NCBI GenBank assembly: GCA_013151255.1
Contig: JAADIQ010000117.1
Span: 1-64,000, forward strand
Origin: Alphaproteobacteria bacterium
Lineage (GTDB): Bacteria > Pseudomonadota > Alphaproteobacteria > Caulobacterales > Parvularculaceae
Direction: 5' to 3'
DNA length: 64,000 nucleotides
Part shown: one piece after another, positions 17,825 through 27,313 of the stretch
How positions within the stretch are numbered: the stretch's first letter is position 1
Layout: the number at the start of each line of letters is the position of its first letter
Position numbers and translations under genes: made by a program
Notes under the pieces: generated by a model
What the model was told of the DNA's origin: nothing
Seen by the model: only the letters and a program-made list of their open reading frames with translations
Databases searched by the model: none

Positions 17825-19711
17825 ATGACAGACGCCTTATCGCCGCCCAAACCGGTTATGACGTTGCGCATCGGGGTTACCGGCCACCGCCAGTCTCGCC
17901 TGCCGGCCGACCAGCTTGAGCGGATCGGCGATCAGATCCAGATGATATTGGCGCTGGCGGCTGAGGGGCTGGACAAAGCGCATGCACAGTATGCAGATGA
18001 TTACGCCGGCGATGAGCGCCAGTTGTTTTTTGTCAGCGCGCTTGCCGACGGCGCCGACACGCTCGCCGCCAGGCGCGCTATCGGCGCGGGCTGGCGCCTA
18101 TTGGCGCCGCTGCCGTTTTCCAGGGCAAGCTATGCGCGCGATTTTTCTACGGAGGACCGCGACCAGTTTGAAGCGCTATTGAGCCAGGCCGATGCGGTGG
18201 CCGAGCTTGACGGGTTGCGTGATGCGCCGGCGAACGAAGAACGCGCCTATCTTCAGGCCGGTCTCGTCACGGTCGAACAGTCCGACATTATTATCGCCGT
18301 TTGGGATGGCGAGGGCGCGCGCGGCATTGGCGGTACGGCGATGATTAAGGACGAGGCCGTGTCCCTGGGCAAGCCGGTGATCTGGGTGAACGCGGCCGCC
18401 GACACGCCGCCGGTTTTTATAAGCGCTGAAAATAATACGCCGCCATTGTCAGAAGCTGTGTCGCCGGAGAACATCCTTGGGGCCATCGATGCGGTGGTGG
18501 CGCCGCCGGCAAGCAGTGAAATTGAGCATGCGTTTTCCGGTGAGAAAACACATGCGCTGGCGGCCTATCGCGTATTCGCTGAGGAAGGCGCGCACCGGTT
18601 CAATTACGGATCATTTTTTCAGTTCTGGGAAAAGCTGTTTGCCGGCAAATGGCCGTTCGCCATCAGCCTTACCTGCCCAACGCCGGCTGAAGAAATATTT
18701 GAAGCGCGCCAATCAACGTTGGCGCAAAAACTTCAATCGACAAGCCATGACCAGCGTATTTTTAACGATCTGATCATCCCGCGCTTTGCCTGGGCTGACC
18801 ATCTCGCGGTCCATTACGGCAACCTCTATCGCTCTTCTTACTTTTTCAATTACCTGTTTGCGGCGGTCGCGGTTTTTCTGGCGCTGTTTGATCTGGTTGC
18901 GGGCGAGTTTGGCTTTGGCAGCAAGACGCTGTGGATCGGCAGCGAGGTGGCGATCATTATTGCGATCTTGTTTGTCACCACCGCCGGCAAGCGCGGACGA
19001 TGGCACGAAAAATGGATTGACTATCGTCAGCTTGCGGAGGAAATGCGCCAATACCGGCTCTACTATCTGACGCTCGGGCGCGACGCCGGCAGCGACCTTT
19101 CCAGGGGCGAGGGCGGCGAGGCCGCCAGCTGGGTCGACTGGTATTTCGCCGCATCTTGCCGCGAGGCGGGGATGACGTCGGGCGCGTTCGACGCCGGTTC
19201 CATCCGCCGTATCGCCGAGACCGTGCTGAAAGAGGAAATCACCCCGCAAATCGCCTATCACGACAAAAAAGCCGGCACGCTTCACATAATGGAACACCGC
19301 CTCCACCATCTGGGTGAATATGCTTTTGGCGCCACGCTGCTGGTGTGTCTGTTCTATCTCGGCCTCGTCTTCCTTGCCGGCAAGGAGCCGGGCCTGGCGA
19401 CATGGGCCTATGAAACCAAGAACGGCGTCAAAGGCGCGGTGACGATGATGACCGGGTTTTTGCCCGCGCTTGGGGCGGCGTTTTTTGGCGTCCGGGTGCA
19501 GGGCGAGTTTGGCTCAACCGCGGAGCGCTCTCACGCCACCGCCGCGCAGCTAAAAACCCTTGCAGAAAAGTTCAAGGCGCTGAGCGCCGCGCAAACGCCG
19601 CGCCTGGAAGCTTTGCGGTTGCGGGTTGAAGAAACCGCGCGCGCCATGCTGATGGAAAATATGGACTGGCGCATGCTCTATATCTCCAAGCCTTTGAATC
19701 TGCCCGGATAG
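17825..19711 (+). CDS. SLOG-like nucleotide-sensor domain fused to a four-TM (SLATT-like) region
   Basis: 628 residues, no family named with certainty. Residues about 14-220 resemble a SLOG/LOG-type Rossmann domain: it starts RIGVTGHRQSRLP, then FFVSALADGADTLAA, LLAPLPFSRASYARDF and SDIIIAVWDGEGARGIGGT, the layout of DprA/LOG-like nucleotide-binding folds. Two hydrophobic pairs follow (about 338-358 and 368-388; 498-517 and 538-560), separated by a conserved-looking soluble part with EKWIDYRQLAEEMRQYR, as in SLATT 2-TM effectors. In known conflict systems SLOG domains sense or bind nucleotide signals and SLATT segments are predicted membrane effectors. It is followed 165 bases later by the TIR-like gene. 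Function here is inference. Confidence 0.7.
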   Translation: MTDALSPPKPVMTLRIGVTGHRQSRLPADQLERIGDQIQMILALAAEGLDKAHAQYADDYAGDERQLFFVSALADGADTLAARRAIGAGWRLLAPLPFSRASYARDFSTEDRDQFEALLSQADAVAELDGLRDAPANEERAYLQAGLVTVEQSDIIIAVWDGEGARGIGGTAMIKDEAVSLGKPVIWVNAAADTPPVFISAENNTPPLSEAVSPENILGAIDAVVAPPASSEIEHAFSGEKTHALAAYRVFAEEGAHRFNYGSFFQFWEKLFAGKWPFAISLTCPTPAEEIFEARQSTLAQKLQSTSHDQRIFNDLIIPRFAWADHLAVHYGNLYRSSYFFNYLFAAVAVFLALFDLVAGEFGFGSKTLWIGSEVAIIIAILFVTTAGKRGRWHEKWIDYRQLAEEMRQYRLYYLTLGRDAGSDLSRGEGGEAASWVDWYFAASCREAGMTSGAFDAGSIRRIAETVLKEEITPQIAYHDKKAGTLHIMEHRLHHLGEYAFGATLLVCLFYLGLVFLAGKEPGLATWAYETKNGVKGAVTMMTGFLPALGAAFFGVRVQGEFGSTAERSHATAAQLKTLAEKFKALSAAQTPRLEALRLRVEETARAMLMENMDWRMLYISKPLNLPG

Positions 19712-19876
19712 TTTCACCCATCTGGGTGACATAACGTGGAAATGCGTAAACCCCAGGTTTTTATTGCCAAACTGTAAGCCATAGGGCGGTGCTGGACGGT
19801 TGCGGCGTGCAGTAAAAATGCGCCATTTTGCAATCCGCGCCGGCGATTGGGACGCTGGCGTAATGAGAGTAAGTTG

Positions 19877-21931
19877 ATGTCTGTAATTTCCGTTCTGCAT
19901 GCGCCCCGCGATCAAGTCCTCGGCCGAAAAATCGCCGATGCGCTTTCGCGCTATGGCCATGCGCCGCGCCGGATCAGCGGCGATCCGTGTACGGGTGATT
20001 TGGCGCTTGCCGACAATGCGGCGATCGTCATCTGGTCGACGGCGGCGTTAAAGCTCGCCCGGCTGAATGAGCAAGCGCGCGATGCGTTTCGGCGCGGCGC
20101 GCTGATCCCTGTGGCGGTCGGCGGCGCGTCGGCGCCGAGCGGGTTTGACGCGCTGGCGCCAGTTGATCTGTCGGGCTGGTCCGGCGACGATAATGATCCG
20201 CGCTGGCGGTTCGTTCTGGAGGAGATCAACATTGCCGCCCAGCGCCAGCAGCTGGCGGACGCCAATGTCTGGGCCGAGCCCGAGGCGGGGGTTGCCGATG
20301 AGCCTGTGGCGGAAGACCAGTTGTTGGACGATGCACTTTTTGATGAGGTGGGGCTGGATATTCCAGCGCTCGATCATGATGCGGAAATCATCGAGGCGCG
20401 TGAAGATTTCATGCCGCCGCCGGCGCGCCCGGCGGCGGCAAGCGCGCACAGAAAATTTAATCCCTTGGCAGTAGCTATCGCGGGCGGGTTGGCGATTGGC
20501 GCCGTGGCCGGCGCGGCGATTTTACTGGCGCCGGGTTTTCTGACGTCGACAGACGGCGCCCAAATCAATGTGGCTGAGGGCGCAACGCCGGCGGAACCTG
20601 GTGCGCTGGCTTTTGTTCAGCCGTCAGATGGTTTTAATAGCGCCAACAACGAGGCTGCCACGCCCGGCGATAGCCAAACAATGGGCGCAAACGCCAATCC
20701 TGCCGCGGCGTTTAATCTGGATGCAGAGGAAATGCGGCTGACGCCGCCTGTCTTGCGCGACGCCGATGGACTGGCGAGCGCCGCGCCCGAGGCCGTCTCA
20801 GAAGACGCACAAGTGCTGGAGTTGGCCTTCGCGCTTGGCTTCGACGAAGAGGGCGCGGAAATTCCGACAACGGACGAAATCACATTGTCGGAAGAGGTAT
20901 CTGCGGAGGACGCCGCCTTAGAAGCTGCCGCCCAGGAAGAGGCGGCGAAGATTAAACTGTTTGCAGCCATCGCCCGCGGCAAGCAGGAATTGGCGTCCAA
21001 TGGCGTTGTCGCTCCGGCCCTGCCGGAAGAGACTGCGCCGGCGCTCGCCGCACCAGAACAGGCTCTGTCAGACGCGATTGGGCCAGACGAGACCGCGCCA
21101 GATGCGGCGCCGGTAAACGAGCCGGCTGCAATCGCGACCCTGCCCGTTCAAACGGCGCCGCCCGCTGCCGGCAATGTCTTTAAAGAATGCGCCGACTGCC
21201 CGGAAATGACGCGGCTTGAGCCGGGCGAATTTCGCATGGGCGCGCCCGCCTCCGAGCCGGCGCGTCATATTTCTGAAGGCCCGGTGACGCCGGTGACGGT
21301 TTCCAAACCCTTCGCTATTGCAACCACCGAGGTCACCTTCGCGCAATGGGACGCTTGCATCGCCGATGGCGGCTGCCGCTACCTGCCGCCGGACCAGGGC
21401 TGGGGCCGCGCCGACCGCCCAGCGGTCAATGTCTCGTTTGATGACGCCAAGGCCTATGCGACGTGGCTGTCGCAAAAAACCGGCAAGACTTATCGGTTGC
21501 CAAGCGAGGCGGAGTGGGAATATGCCGCGCGCGCCGGAAGCCGTGGCCCGTTTGCCATCGGCGCCACCGGCGCGAGCGCCAGCCTCGCGCCGACAACGGC
21601 AAACTATAATGCGCATTTCGGCTATGGCGGCAAAAAGGGCGAATACCGCAAACAGACAGTGCCGGTAGCGAGCTTTGCGCCAAACAAATTTGGCCTTTTC
21701 GACATGCACGGCAATGCCTGGGAGTGGACCGCCGATTGCTGGGCCGAGAGCCACGAGGGCGCGCCGCAAGACGGCTCCGCCGCGCTTGGCGGCGATTGCA
21801 GCCGCCGGGTCCTCAAAGGCGGAGCCTGGAACACCGGCGGCTGGCGCTTGCGCTCAGCCCACCGCATCGGAAAACCGCACACGGCGCGCGAATATGACAA
21901 CGGCTTTCGCGTGGTGCGCGATCTGGATTAA
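19877..21931 (+). CDS. TIR-like domain, single TM helix and sulfatase-modifying-factor (FGE) domain protein
   Basis: 684 residues. Residues 1-130 have a TIR_2-like order: VISVLHAPRDQVLGRKIADAL, IVIWSTAALKLARLNEQARDAF (a Glu at the position of the TIR NADase catalytic residue), LIPVAVGG, and DLSGWSGDDNDPRW. A single TM helix lies at about 197-222 (VAIAGGLAIGAVAGAAILL), then a 200-residue acidic, Ala/Pro-rich linker. Residues about 435-684 form an FGE/SUMF1-like domain: PGEFRMGAPASE, RPAVNVSFDDAKAYATWLS, YRLPSEAEWEYAARAG, GNAWEWTADCW, and RVLKGGAWNTGGWRLRSA. Formylglycine-generating or ligand-binding C-type-lectin-like roles are both known for this fold. It probably forms an operon with the SLOG-like gene. 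Confidence 0.8.
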   Translation: MSVISVLHAPRDQVLGRKIADALSRYGHAPRRISGDPCTGDLALADNAAIVIWSTAALKLARLNEQARDAFRRGALIPVAVGGASAPSGFDALAPVDLSGWSGDDNDPRWRFVLEEINIAAQRQQLADANVWAEPEAGVADEPVAEDQLLDDALFDEVGLDIPALDHDAEIIEAREDFMPPPARPAAASAHRKFNPLAVAIAGGLAIGAVAGAAILLAPGFLTSTDGAQINVAEGATPAEPGALAFVQPSDGFNSANNEAATPGDSQTMGANANPAAAFNLDAEEMRLTPPVLRDADGLASAAPEAVSEDAQVLELAFALGFDEEGAEIPTTDEITLSEEVSAEDAALEAAAQEEAAKIKLFAAIARGKQELASNGVVAPALPEETAPALAAPEQALSDAIGPDETAPDAAPVNEPAAIATLPVQTAPPAAGNVFKECADCPEMTRLEPGEFRMGAPASEPARHISEGPVTPVTVSKPFAIATTEVTFAQWDACIADGGCRYLPPDQGWGRADRPAVNVSFDDAKAYATWLSQKTGKTYRLPSEAEWEYAARAGSRGPFAIGATGASASLAPTTANYNAHFGYGGKKGEYRKQTVPVASFAPNKFGLFDMHGNAWEWTADCWAESHEGAPQDGSAALGGDCSRRVLKGGAWNTGGWRLRSAHRIGKPHTAREYDNGFRVVRDLD

Positions 21932-22024
21932 AACCGGGCTCCCGAAAACCGCTTGGCGAGCCCGCCAATCGTTACCAGTGTTTTAACGACCGCATTTTTT
22001 TATGCTCCGAGGGGCCGGCGGCGG

Positions 22025-22053
22025 TTGCAGCCTTCATTTCTCCTGCTTATATC
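22025..22053 (+). promoter_or_regulatory. Possible promoter upstream of dnaK
   Basis: TTGCAG, a 17-base spacer and TATATC lie about 170 bases before dnaK. The spacing suits a housekeeping-type promoter. No convincing RpoH (CTTG/CCCCAT-type) element or CIRCE repeat was seen in the 293-base intergene, so heat control is not demonstrated. Confidence 0.3.
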
Positions 22054-22224
22054 CCGGTCGAACGTGCGGGGCGCCGAAACTGGCGGATCGCGCACAATCT
22101 GTTGATGATAAAAGGGGCGCGCCTTATTCCGGCGCTTTTCAGGCAAAGGCCGGGGCTTTCCCGGCTGGCGGTCGATTGAAGGCTGGATATTGAAAATGGC
22201 GGCTCGCTTAAGGGAGACGATAAA

Positions 22225-24162
22225 ATGGCGAAAGTAATTGGCATCGACCTCGGAACGACGAACTCATGCGTCGCCGTGATGGAGGGCAAAGAGCCGAAAG
22301 TGATTGAAAATGCCGAGGGCGTGCGCACAACGCCGTCAGTGGTTGCCTTTACCGAAGACGGCGAGCGCCTGATCGGACAGCCGGCCAGGCGCCAGGCGGT
22401 GACCAATCCGGAAAACACATTCTTCGCGATCAAGCGCCTCATTGGCCGCCCGTTCGGTGACCCTACAGTTAAAAAAGACCAGGGCATGGTCCCCTACTCT
22501 ATCGTCAAAGGCGACAATGACGACGCCTGGGTCGAGAGCCGCGGCGAGAAATATGCGCCGTCACAGATTTCAGCGTTCATCCTGCAAAAAATGAAAGAAA
22601 CCGCCGAGGCCTATCTCGGCGCTGAGGTGACGCAAGCGGTGATCACCGTGCCGGCCTATTTCAATGACGCCCAACGCCAGGCGACCAAAGACGCCGGCAA
22701 GATTGCCGGGCTTGAAGTTTTGCGGATCATCAACGAGCCGACGGCGGCAGCGCTTGCTTACGGTCTCGACAAGAAAACCGGCAATCAGAAAATCGCCGTT
22801 TACGACCTCGGCGGCGGCACTTTCGATGTCTCGATCCTGGAGATTGGCGACGGCGTCTTTGAAGTCCTGTCCACCAATGGCGACACGTTTCTGGGCGGTG
22901 AAGATTTCGACCTTCGCATCGTCAATTACTTTGCCGACGAGTTCAAAAAAGAACAGGGCATTGATCTGAGGAAAGACAAGCTGGCGCTGCAACGGCTGAA
23001 AGAAGAGGCTGAAAAGGCCAAGAAAGAGCTTTCCACCACGTCGCAATATGATGTGAACCTGCCCTTCATCACCGCCGATGCATCAGGCCCGAAACACCTG
23101 ACGATGAAGCTTTCGCGCGCCAAACTGGAAAGTCTTGTTGAAGATTTGGTCAAGCGCACGGTCGATCCGTGCAAAGCCGCGCTCAAAGATGCGGGGCTTT
23201 CTTCCGGCGACATTGAAGAAGTGATTCTGGTCGGCGGCATGACGCGGATGCCGAAAGTCCAGGAAACCGTCAAACAGTTCTTCGGCAGAGAGCCGCATAA
23301 GGGCGTCAACCCGGACGAAGTTGTGGCGCTGGGCGCGGCTATTCAGGCCGGTGTCCTGCAAGGCGACGTCAAAGACGTTCTCCTGCTCGATGTAACGCCG
23401 CTGTCGCTCGGCATTGAAACCCTTGGCGGCGTCTTTACCCGCCTTATCGATCGCAACACCACCATCCCGACTAAGAAGTCGCAGACATTTTCAACCGCTG
23501 AAGACAACCAGTCAGCGGTGACCATCCGCGTCTTCCAGGGCGAGCGCGAAATGGCCGCGGACAACAAAACCCTTGGCCAGTTCGACCTTGTCGGCCTGCC
23601 GCCGGCGCCGCGCGGCATACCGCAGGTTGAGGTGACGTTCGACATTGACGCCAACGGCATCGTCCATGTTTCGGCAAAAGACAAAGCCACCAACAAAGAA
23701 CAATCGATCCGCATTCAGGCCTCCGGCGGTCTGTCCGATGACGATATCGAGAAAATGGTCAAGGACGCCGAGGCCAACGCCGAGGCTGACAAAGAACGCC
23801 GCGAGGCAGTGGAGGCGAAAAACCGCGCTGAAGCGCTGGTTCATTCGACCGAGAAAAACCTTGAGGAATTTGGCGAGAAAATCACCGACGAAGACCGCCT
23901 GGCGATCGATGAGGCGGTGACCGCATTGAAGGCGACGCTTGAAAATGAAGAGGCGGGCCTTGAGGAGATTAACGCTCAGGCGACGACGCTGGCCCAAGCC
24001 TCGATGAAACTTGGCGAGGCGATGTATAAAGAAGGCGCCGAGGCTGCTGAAACCGATGCGGCGGCGGACGCTGCCGCTGATGGCGGCGAAGAAGACGCGG
24101 CCAGTGGCGACGATGTCGTCGATGCCGACTTTGAAGAAGTTGACGGCGACAAGAAGGACTAA
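22225..24162 (+). CDS. dnaK: Chaperone DnaK (Hsp70)
   Basis: 645 residues, full length. The ATPase domain opens [18 protein letters not shown] and has the phosphate-2 loop [18 protein letters not shown] and the adenosine motif [14 protein letters not shown]. The linker region around [18 protein letters not shown] leads to the substrate-binding domain. The C-terminal lid ends with an acidic Ala/Asp-rich tail ([13 protein letters not shown]), as in proteobacterial DnaK. It is the cytoplasmic ATP-dependent folding chaperone working with DnaJ and GrpE. GGGAG provides the ribosome site, and dnaJ follows 154 bases later. Confidence 0.98.
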   Translation: MAKVIGIDLGTTNSCVAVMEGKEPKVIENAEGVRTTPSVVAFTEDGERLIGQPARRQAVTNPENTFFAIKRLIGRPFGDPTVKKDQGMVPYSIVKGDNDDAWVESRGEKYAPSQISAFILQKMKETAEAYLGAEVTQAVITVPAYFNDAQRQATKDAGKIAGLEVLRIINEPTAAALAYGLDKKTGNQKIAVYDLGGGTFDVSILEIGDGVFEVLSTNGDTFLGGEDFDLRIVNYFADEFKKEQGIDLRKDKLALQRLKEEAEKAKKELSTTSQYDVNLPFITADASGPKHLTMKLSRAKLESLVEDLVKRTVDPCKAALKDAGLSSGDIEEVILVGGMTRMPKVQETVKQFFGREPHKGVNPDEVVALGAAIQAGVLQGDVKDVLLLDVTPLSLGIETLGGVFTRLIDRNTTIPTKKSQTFSTAEDNQSAVTIRVFQGEREMAADNKTLGQFDLVGLPPAPRGIPQVEVTFDIDANGIVHVSAKDKATNKEQSIRIQASGGLSDDDIEKMVKDAEANAEADKERREAVEAKNRAEALVHSTEKNLEEFGEKITDEDRLAIDEAVTALKATLENEEAGLEEINAQATTLAQASMKLGEAMYKEGAEAAETDAAADAAADGGEEDAASGDDVVDADFEEVDGDKKD

Positions 24163-24201
24163 ACTGGAACGGGCCGTGCATAAACTATCGCACCGGCCCG
24201 T

Positions 24202-24228
24202 CCCCGCTCATCCCGCGAAAAGCGGGGC
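24202..24228. repeat. GC-rich hairpin between dnaK and dnaJ
   Basis: CCCCGCT at 24202-24208 can pair with AGCGGGG at 24221-24227, or CCCGC at 24212-24216 with GCGGG at 24222-24226 around a GAAAA loop. Such alternative pairings are typical of alphaproteobacterial intergenic palindromes. It might lower dnaJ expression relative to dnaK. There is no T run. Confidence 0.45.
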
Positions 24229-24316
24229 CCGGACAAAGTTTGGGTTTGCGTAAAATGCGTGATGGGCGGTTTTGAGGGGCTAACCGAATTAGAACCCTGA
24301 AGGGGGCCGCGCAAAT

Positions 24317-25468
24317 ATGGCGCCGCAATGTTTTTACGAAGTCCTGGGTGTTGAACGCGGCGCAGACGGCGCGGCGATCAAATCCGCCTTCCGTAAGCGC
24401 GCCATGATATACCATCCGGACCGCAATGCGGATAATCCGGAGGCGGAGCAAAAATTTAAACAGCTTGGCGAGGCATACGAAATCCTCTCCGACGGTCAAA
24501 AACGCGCCGCCTATGACCGCTTTGGCCATGCCGCGTTTGAAAATGGCGGTGGCCGGGCAAGCAACGGGTTTGGCGGCGCCGCTGGCGCAACGGCCGGTTT
24601 CTCCGATATTTTCGACGACATATTTTCCGAATTCATGGGCGGTCAGCGCGCCGGCCGACGCGCCGGTCCCGGCCGTGGCGCAGACCTTAAATATAATCTC
24701 GAGATCAGCCTCGAAGACGCCTTTGGCGGCAAAAAGGCTGAAATCAGCGTGCCAGGCTCGGTCTCTTGCGATACTTGCGAAGGCTCTGGCGCGGCGCCTG
24801 GTTCCGGGCCGGTGGTGTGCAAAACCTGCAAAGGCGCCGGGCGGGTCCGCATTCAGCAGGGGTTTTTCACCATCGAGCGCACCTGCCCGCATTGCAACGG
24901 CGAGGGGCGGATGATCTCTGATCCGTGCTCGGACTGTTCCGGCCAGGGCCGTGTGCGCCGTCAGCGCGAGCTGTCGGTTGATATTCCGGCCGGGATTGAA
25001 GATGGCACCCGCATCCGCCTTTCCGGCGAGGGCGAGGCCGGCCCGCGCGGCGGACCGGAGGGGGATTTATACATCTTTGTCGGCGTTAAAGAACACGATC
25101 TGTTCGAACGCGACGGCCCCGATCTTTATTGTGCGTTCCCGATCCCGATGACCACCGCCGCGCTTGGCGGCGAGTTTGAGACCCCGACCATCGATGGCGG
25201 CCGGGTTAAAATTTCCGTGCCCGAAGGCGCCCAGACCGGCAAGCGCTTCCGCGTGCGCGGGCGCGGCATGACGCAACTAAATTCAAAAGCCCGCGGTGAT
25301 CTCTATGTCGAGGTTCAGGTCGAAACCCCGACCGGCCTCAATCCCGAGCAGAAACAATTGCTCAAGCAATTCTGCGAAGCCGGCGGCGGCGAAGACTGCT
25401 GCCCGCAAAGCCAGAACTTCTTCCAGCGGGCGAGGAACTTTTGGGGTGATGTGACTGAGGGCCGGTAA
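24317..25468 (+). CDS. dnaJ: Chaperone DnaJ (Hsp40)
   Basis: 383 residues, type I DnaJ. The J domain (1-70) has the YHPDRN motif with HPD, a G/F-rich region follows ([14 protein letters not shown]), and four zinc-finger repeats are all intact: [24 protein letters not shown] and CSDCSGQG. The substrate-binding beta domains and dimerisation region complete the protein. It delivers clients to DnaK and stimulates its ATPase. An AGGGGG ribosome site precedes ATG 24317. Confidence 0.98.
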   Translation: MAPQCFYEVLGVERGADGAAIKSAFRKRAMIYHPDRNADNPEAEQKFKQLGEAYEILSDGQKRAAYDRFGHAAFENGGGRASNGFGGAAGATAGFSDIFDDIFSEFMGGQRAGRRAGPGRGADLKYNLEISLEDAFGGKKAEISVPGSVSCDTCEGSGAAPGSGPVVCKTCKGAGRVRIQQGFFTIERTCPHCNGEGRMISDPCSDCSGQGRVRRQRELSVDIPAGIEDGTRIRLSGEGEAGPRGGPEGDLYIFVGVKEHDLFERDGPDLYCAFPIPMTTAALGGEFETPTIDGGRVKISVPEGAQTGKRFRVRGRGMTQLNSKARGDLYVEVQVETPTGLNPEQKQLLKQFCEAGGGEDCCPQSQNFFQRARNFWGDVTEGR

Positions 25469-25490
25469 GTATAACCACCTGATTCACATT

Positions 25491-25535
25491 GGTTTTCCAC
25501 GGCCCCCTCGAAAATTCGCCCAAAGGTGGAAAACC
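25491..25535. terminator. Long-stem inverted repeat after dnaJ
   Basis: GGTTTTCCAC (25491-25500) and GTGGAAAACC (25526-25535) are perfect ten-base inverted arms around a 25-base loop, between the convergent dnaJ and MAPEG genes. There is no T tract after either arm, so this could be a bidirectional, possibly Rho-assisted, stop or a protein-binding palindrome. Confidence 0.45.
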
Positions 25536-25597
25536 GTATGGGCGCTGACGTGCATCGGAATTTGGAACCAGTAGAATAAATGTTTCCAACCTGGGCT

Positions 25598-25996
25598 CTA
25601 AAACCCGACGCGAACAAGCTCAAACCCGACCATCAGCGTACCCGTGGTTGCAACGCCCCACATCGCCGAGCGCAACACTGGGATGCCGAGGAAATAAACA
25701 ACCGAGAACGCGACACGACCGCCGACGAACAGGATCGCCCCCCATTGGGTGAGCGGCGTCGACAGACCGATGAGATGGGCGATCAACACCAGCGGAACAA
25801 ACAGCGCCATGCCTTCGAGGTGGTTGGCGATGATGCGGGCCATCCGCCCCTGCAGAACGGACGGATCGCGAGGCTCGTCTCTGGGCCCGAGGCCCCATTT
25901 AAGGCCATGGGTCGCCGGGACCAACCCGCCCTGAACCGATAGCAGCACCAGCAAAATAACCACCACGCCGAACAACGCCTGTAATTCGATTGACAT
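25598..25996 (-). CDS. MAPEG-family membrane protein
   Basis: 132 residues with four hydrophobic helices: LFGVVVILLVLLSVQGG, GMALFVPLVLIAHLIG, LTQWGAILFVGGRVAFSVVYFLG and the C-terminal WGVATTGTLMVGFELV. The RxxxNHLE segment (RIIANHLEGMALF) is the MAPEG hallmark after helix 1. Relatives are glutathione- or lipid-related membrane enzymes, or eicosanoid-type proteins of unknown bacterial role. It is divergent from an HxlR regulator across 79 bases, a common arrangement of a regulator with its target. Confidence 0.85.
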   Translation of the reverse strand: MSIELQALFGVVVILLVLLSVQGGLVPATHGLKWGLGPRDEPRDPSVLQGRMARIIANHLEGMALFVPLVLIAHLIGLSTPLTQWGAILFVGGRVAFSVVYFLGIPVLRSAMWGVATTGTLMVGFELVRVGF

Positions 25997-26075
25997 GCCT
26001 CAACTCCCTTTTTTGAAGGAACTATAAAAAACATAGTTACTAGCCAAAGGCAAGCGGCCTGACTAAACTGTCCCG

Positions 26076-26387
26076 ATGAGCGAGCAGCTGCCCAAATGTC
26101 CGATTGCCCGCACGGCGATGATCCTCGGATCGCGTTGGACGGCGCAGATTATCCGCGAGTTATTGGACAATGACCGGCGGCGGTTTCAGGACTTCTCCGA
26201 CGGGCTCGACGGCATCACCCCGGCAACGCTTTCAAACCGGCTTAAAATGCTCGAGGAAAGTGGCGTCGTGGCGCGAAAAATTTATGAAACGCATCCACCG
26301 CGTGCGGACTATGTGTTGACGGCGAAGGGCAAGAAGATGGCCGCCATCATCGGCGCGATGCGAGACTGGGGTGCGAAATACGGATGA
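26076..26387 (+). CDS. HxlR-family winged-helix transcriptional regulator
   Basis: 103 residues. CPIARTAMILGSRWTAQIIREL is the HxlR opening, with the redox-prone Cys near residue 8. RFQDFSDGLDGITPATLSNRLKMLEESGVV forms the winged helix and YVLTAKGKKM the wing strand. HxlR proteins are dimeric regulators, often responding to reactive aldehydes or redox state. The divergent MAPEG gene and the overlapping downstream DUF3088 gene are its likely targets. Confidence 0.92.
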   Translation: MSEQLPKCPIARTAMILGSRWTAQIIRELLDNDRRRFQDFSDGLDGITPATLSNRLKMLEESGVVARKIYETHPPRADYVLTAKGKKMAAIIGAMRDWGAKYG

Positions 26388-26731
26388 GCCGCGATATAAT
26401 TTTCCTGCTTGCGCCCGGCTTTGAAGATAATGACCGCCGCGAATATTGTCCGGAATGCGCCGAGATTTGGGGTGTTTTAAATTACTTTCCGGCGATCCTT
26501 CACGGGCTCGATATTCGCTATCAACCTATTGCGCGGCCGCGCGCGGAGATGGTCGATATGCTGGGCGAGGAGCATCAGAACTGCCCGACACTGGTTTTGG
26601 CGCAAGGCGTTGATGCGGGCGCGGATACGTATGTCAAAACCGCGAACGGGCACAGCTTCCTCGATAACGCCCGCGACATCGGCAAATATTTCGCCCATCG
26701 TTACGGCGTTGCGGTTCCGCGCGGGTCGTAA
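26384..26731 (+). CDS. DUF3088-family protein
   Basis: 115 residues. It opens IIFLLAPGFEDNDRREYCPECAEIWG, with a CPEC motif resembling a thioredoxin-like redox pair, and later has NCPTLVLAQG; this matches the DUF3088 family as I recall it. The fold is probably thioredoxin-like; its biochemical role is not established. The start overlaps the HxlR stop by four bases (ATGA), implying coupled translation, and HxlR sensors often control redox proteins, which fits. Confidence 0.8.
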   Translation: MSRDIIFLLAPGFEDNDRREYCPECAEIWGVLNYFPAILHGLDIRYQPIARPRAEMVDMLGEEHQNCPTLVLAQGVDAGADTYVKTANGHSFLDNARDIGKYFAHRYGVAVPRGS

Positions 26732-26760
26732 AGGCCGGCGCTTGCGCCTATATTGAACCC

Positions 26761-27267
26761 ATGCCCGATGACGCTGGCCATAAATATGCAAAAACCCTGG
26801 CGTTTCGCCCGGCCTGTCCGCAAGGCGATGCGTCGCTGCTGATTGCGTTCGCCCGCGACCTTTATTGCGAAAGCCTTGGCAGCGATGCTGAGTTCCGGCG
26901 CGATTACGGCGCATACGGAGAGAAATTCCCGCTATGGATTGCCGCCTGCATCGGCGCTGATCCGGGTTTTGCCGTCCTACTTATCGAAGAAGGCGCGGCA
27001 ATCGGCCTGACCGTGCTTGGGATCAGCCGGCGTAAAGCGCTCGGTCATGTGCATCATTTCTATATAGTTCCGGAGCGCCGCGGACGCGGCTTTGGCGGGC
27101 TGCTCGATGATTATGCGCGCTGCACGCTTGGTCGCGCTGGCGCATCGCGGGCGCGGCTCAACGTAACGCCGGGCAATGCGCGCGCAATCCGGTTTTATCT
27201 TGCGCAAGGCTGGCAAAAGACCCCCCGCGCCGCCAGCCGTCTTATCAATATGGAGGTTGCGCTTTAA
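26761..27267 (+). CDS. GNAT-family N-acetyltransferase
   Basis: 168 residues. The acetyl-CoA motif A is HHFYIVPERRGRGFGGLLDDY (R-x-x-G-x-G/A), preceded by AIGLTVLGISR and followed by LNVTPGNARAIRFYLAQGW, the motif B pattern NxxAxxFYxxxGW. It transfers an acyl group to an unknown amine in the cytoplasm. It sits 29 bases after the DUF3088 gene and 46 bases before dapB. Confidence 0.88.
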   Translation: MPDDAGHKYAKTLAFRPACPQGDASLLIAFARDLYCESLGSDAEFRRDYGAYGEKFPLWIAACIGADPGFAVLLIEEGAAIGLTVLGISRRKALGHVHHFYIVPERRGRGFGGLLDDYARCTLGRAGASRARLNVTPGNARAIRFYLAQGWQKTPRAASRLINMEVAL

Positions 27268-27313
27268 GCCGGATGCGCTACCGCTAAAGCACTGCGAAAA
27301 AGAGACCGAACGA

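Noticed and set aside
21932-22224. CIRCE element or RpoH promoter upstream of dnaK
   Set aside because: No TTAGCACTC/GAGTGCTAA inverted repeat and no convincing CTTG-CCCCAT pair was seen; only a weak housekeeping-type promoter is listed.
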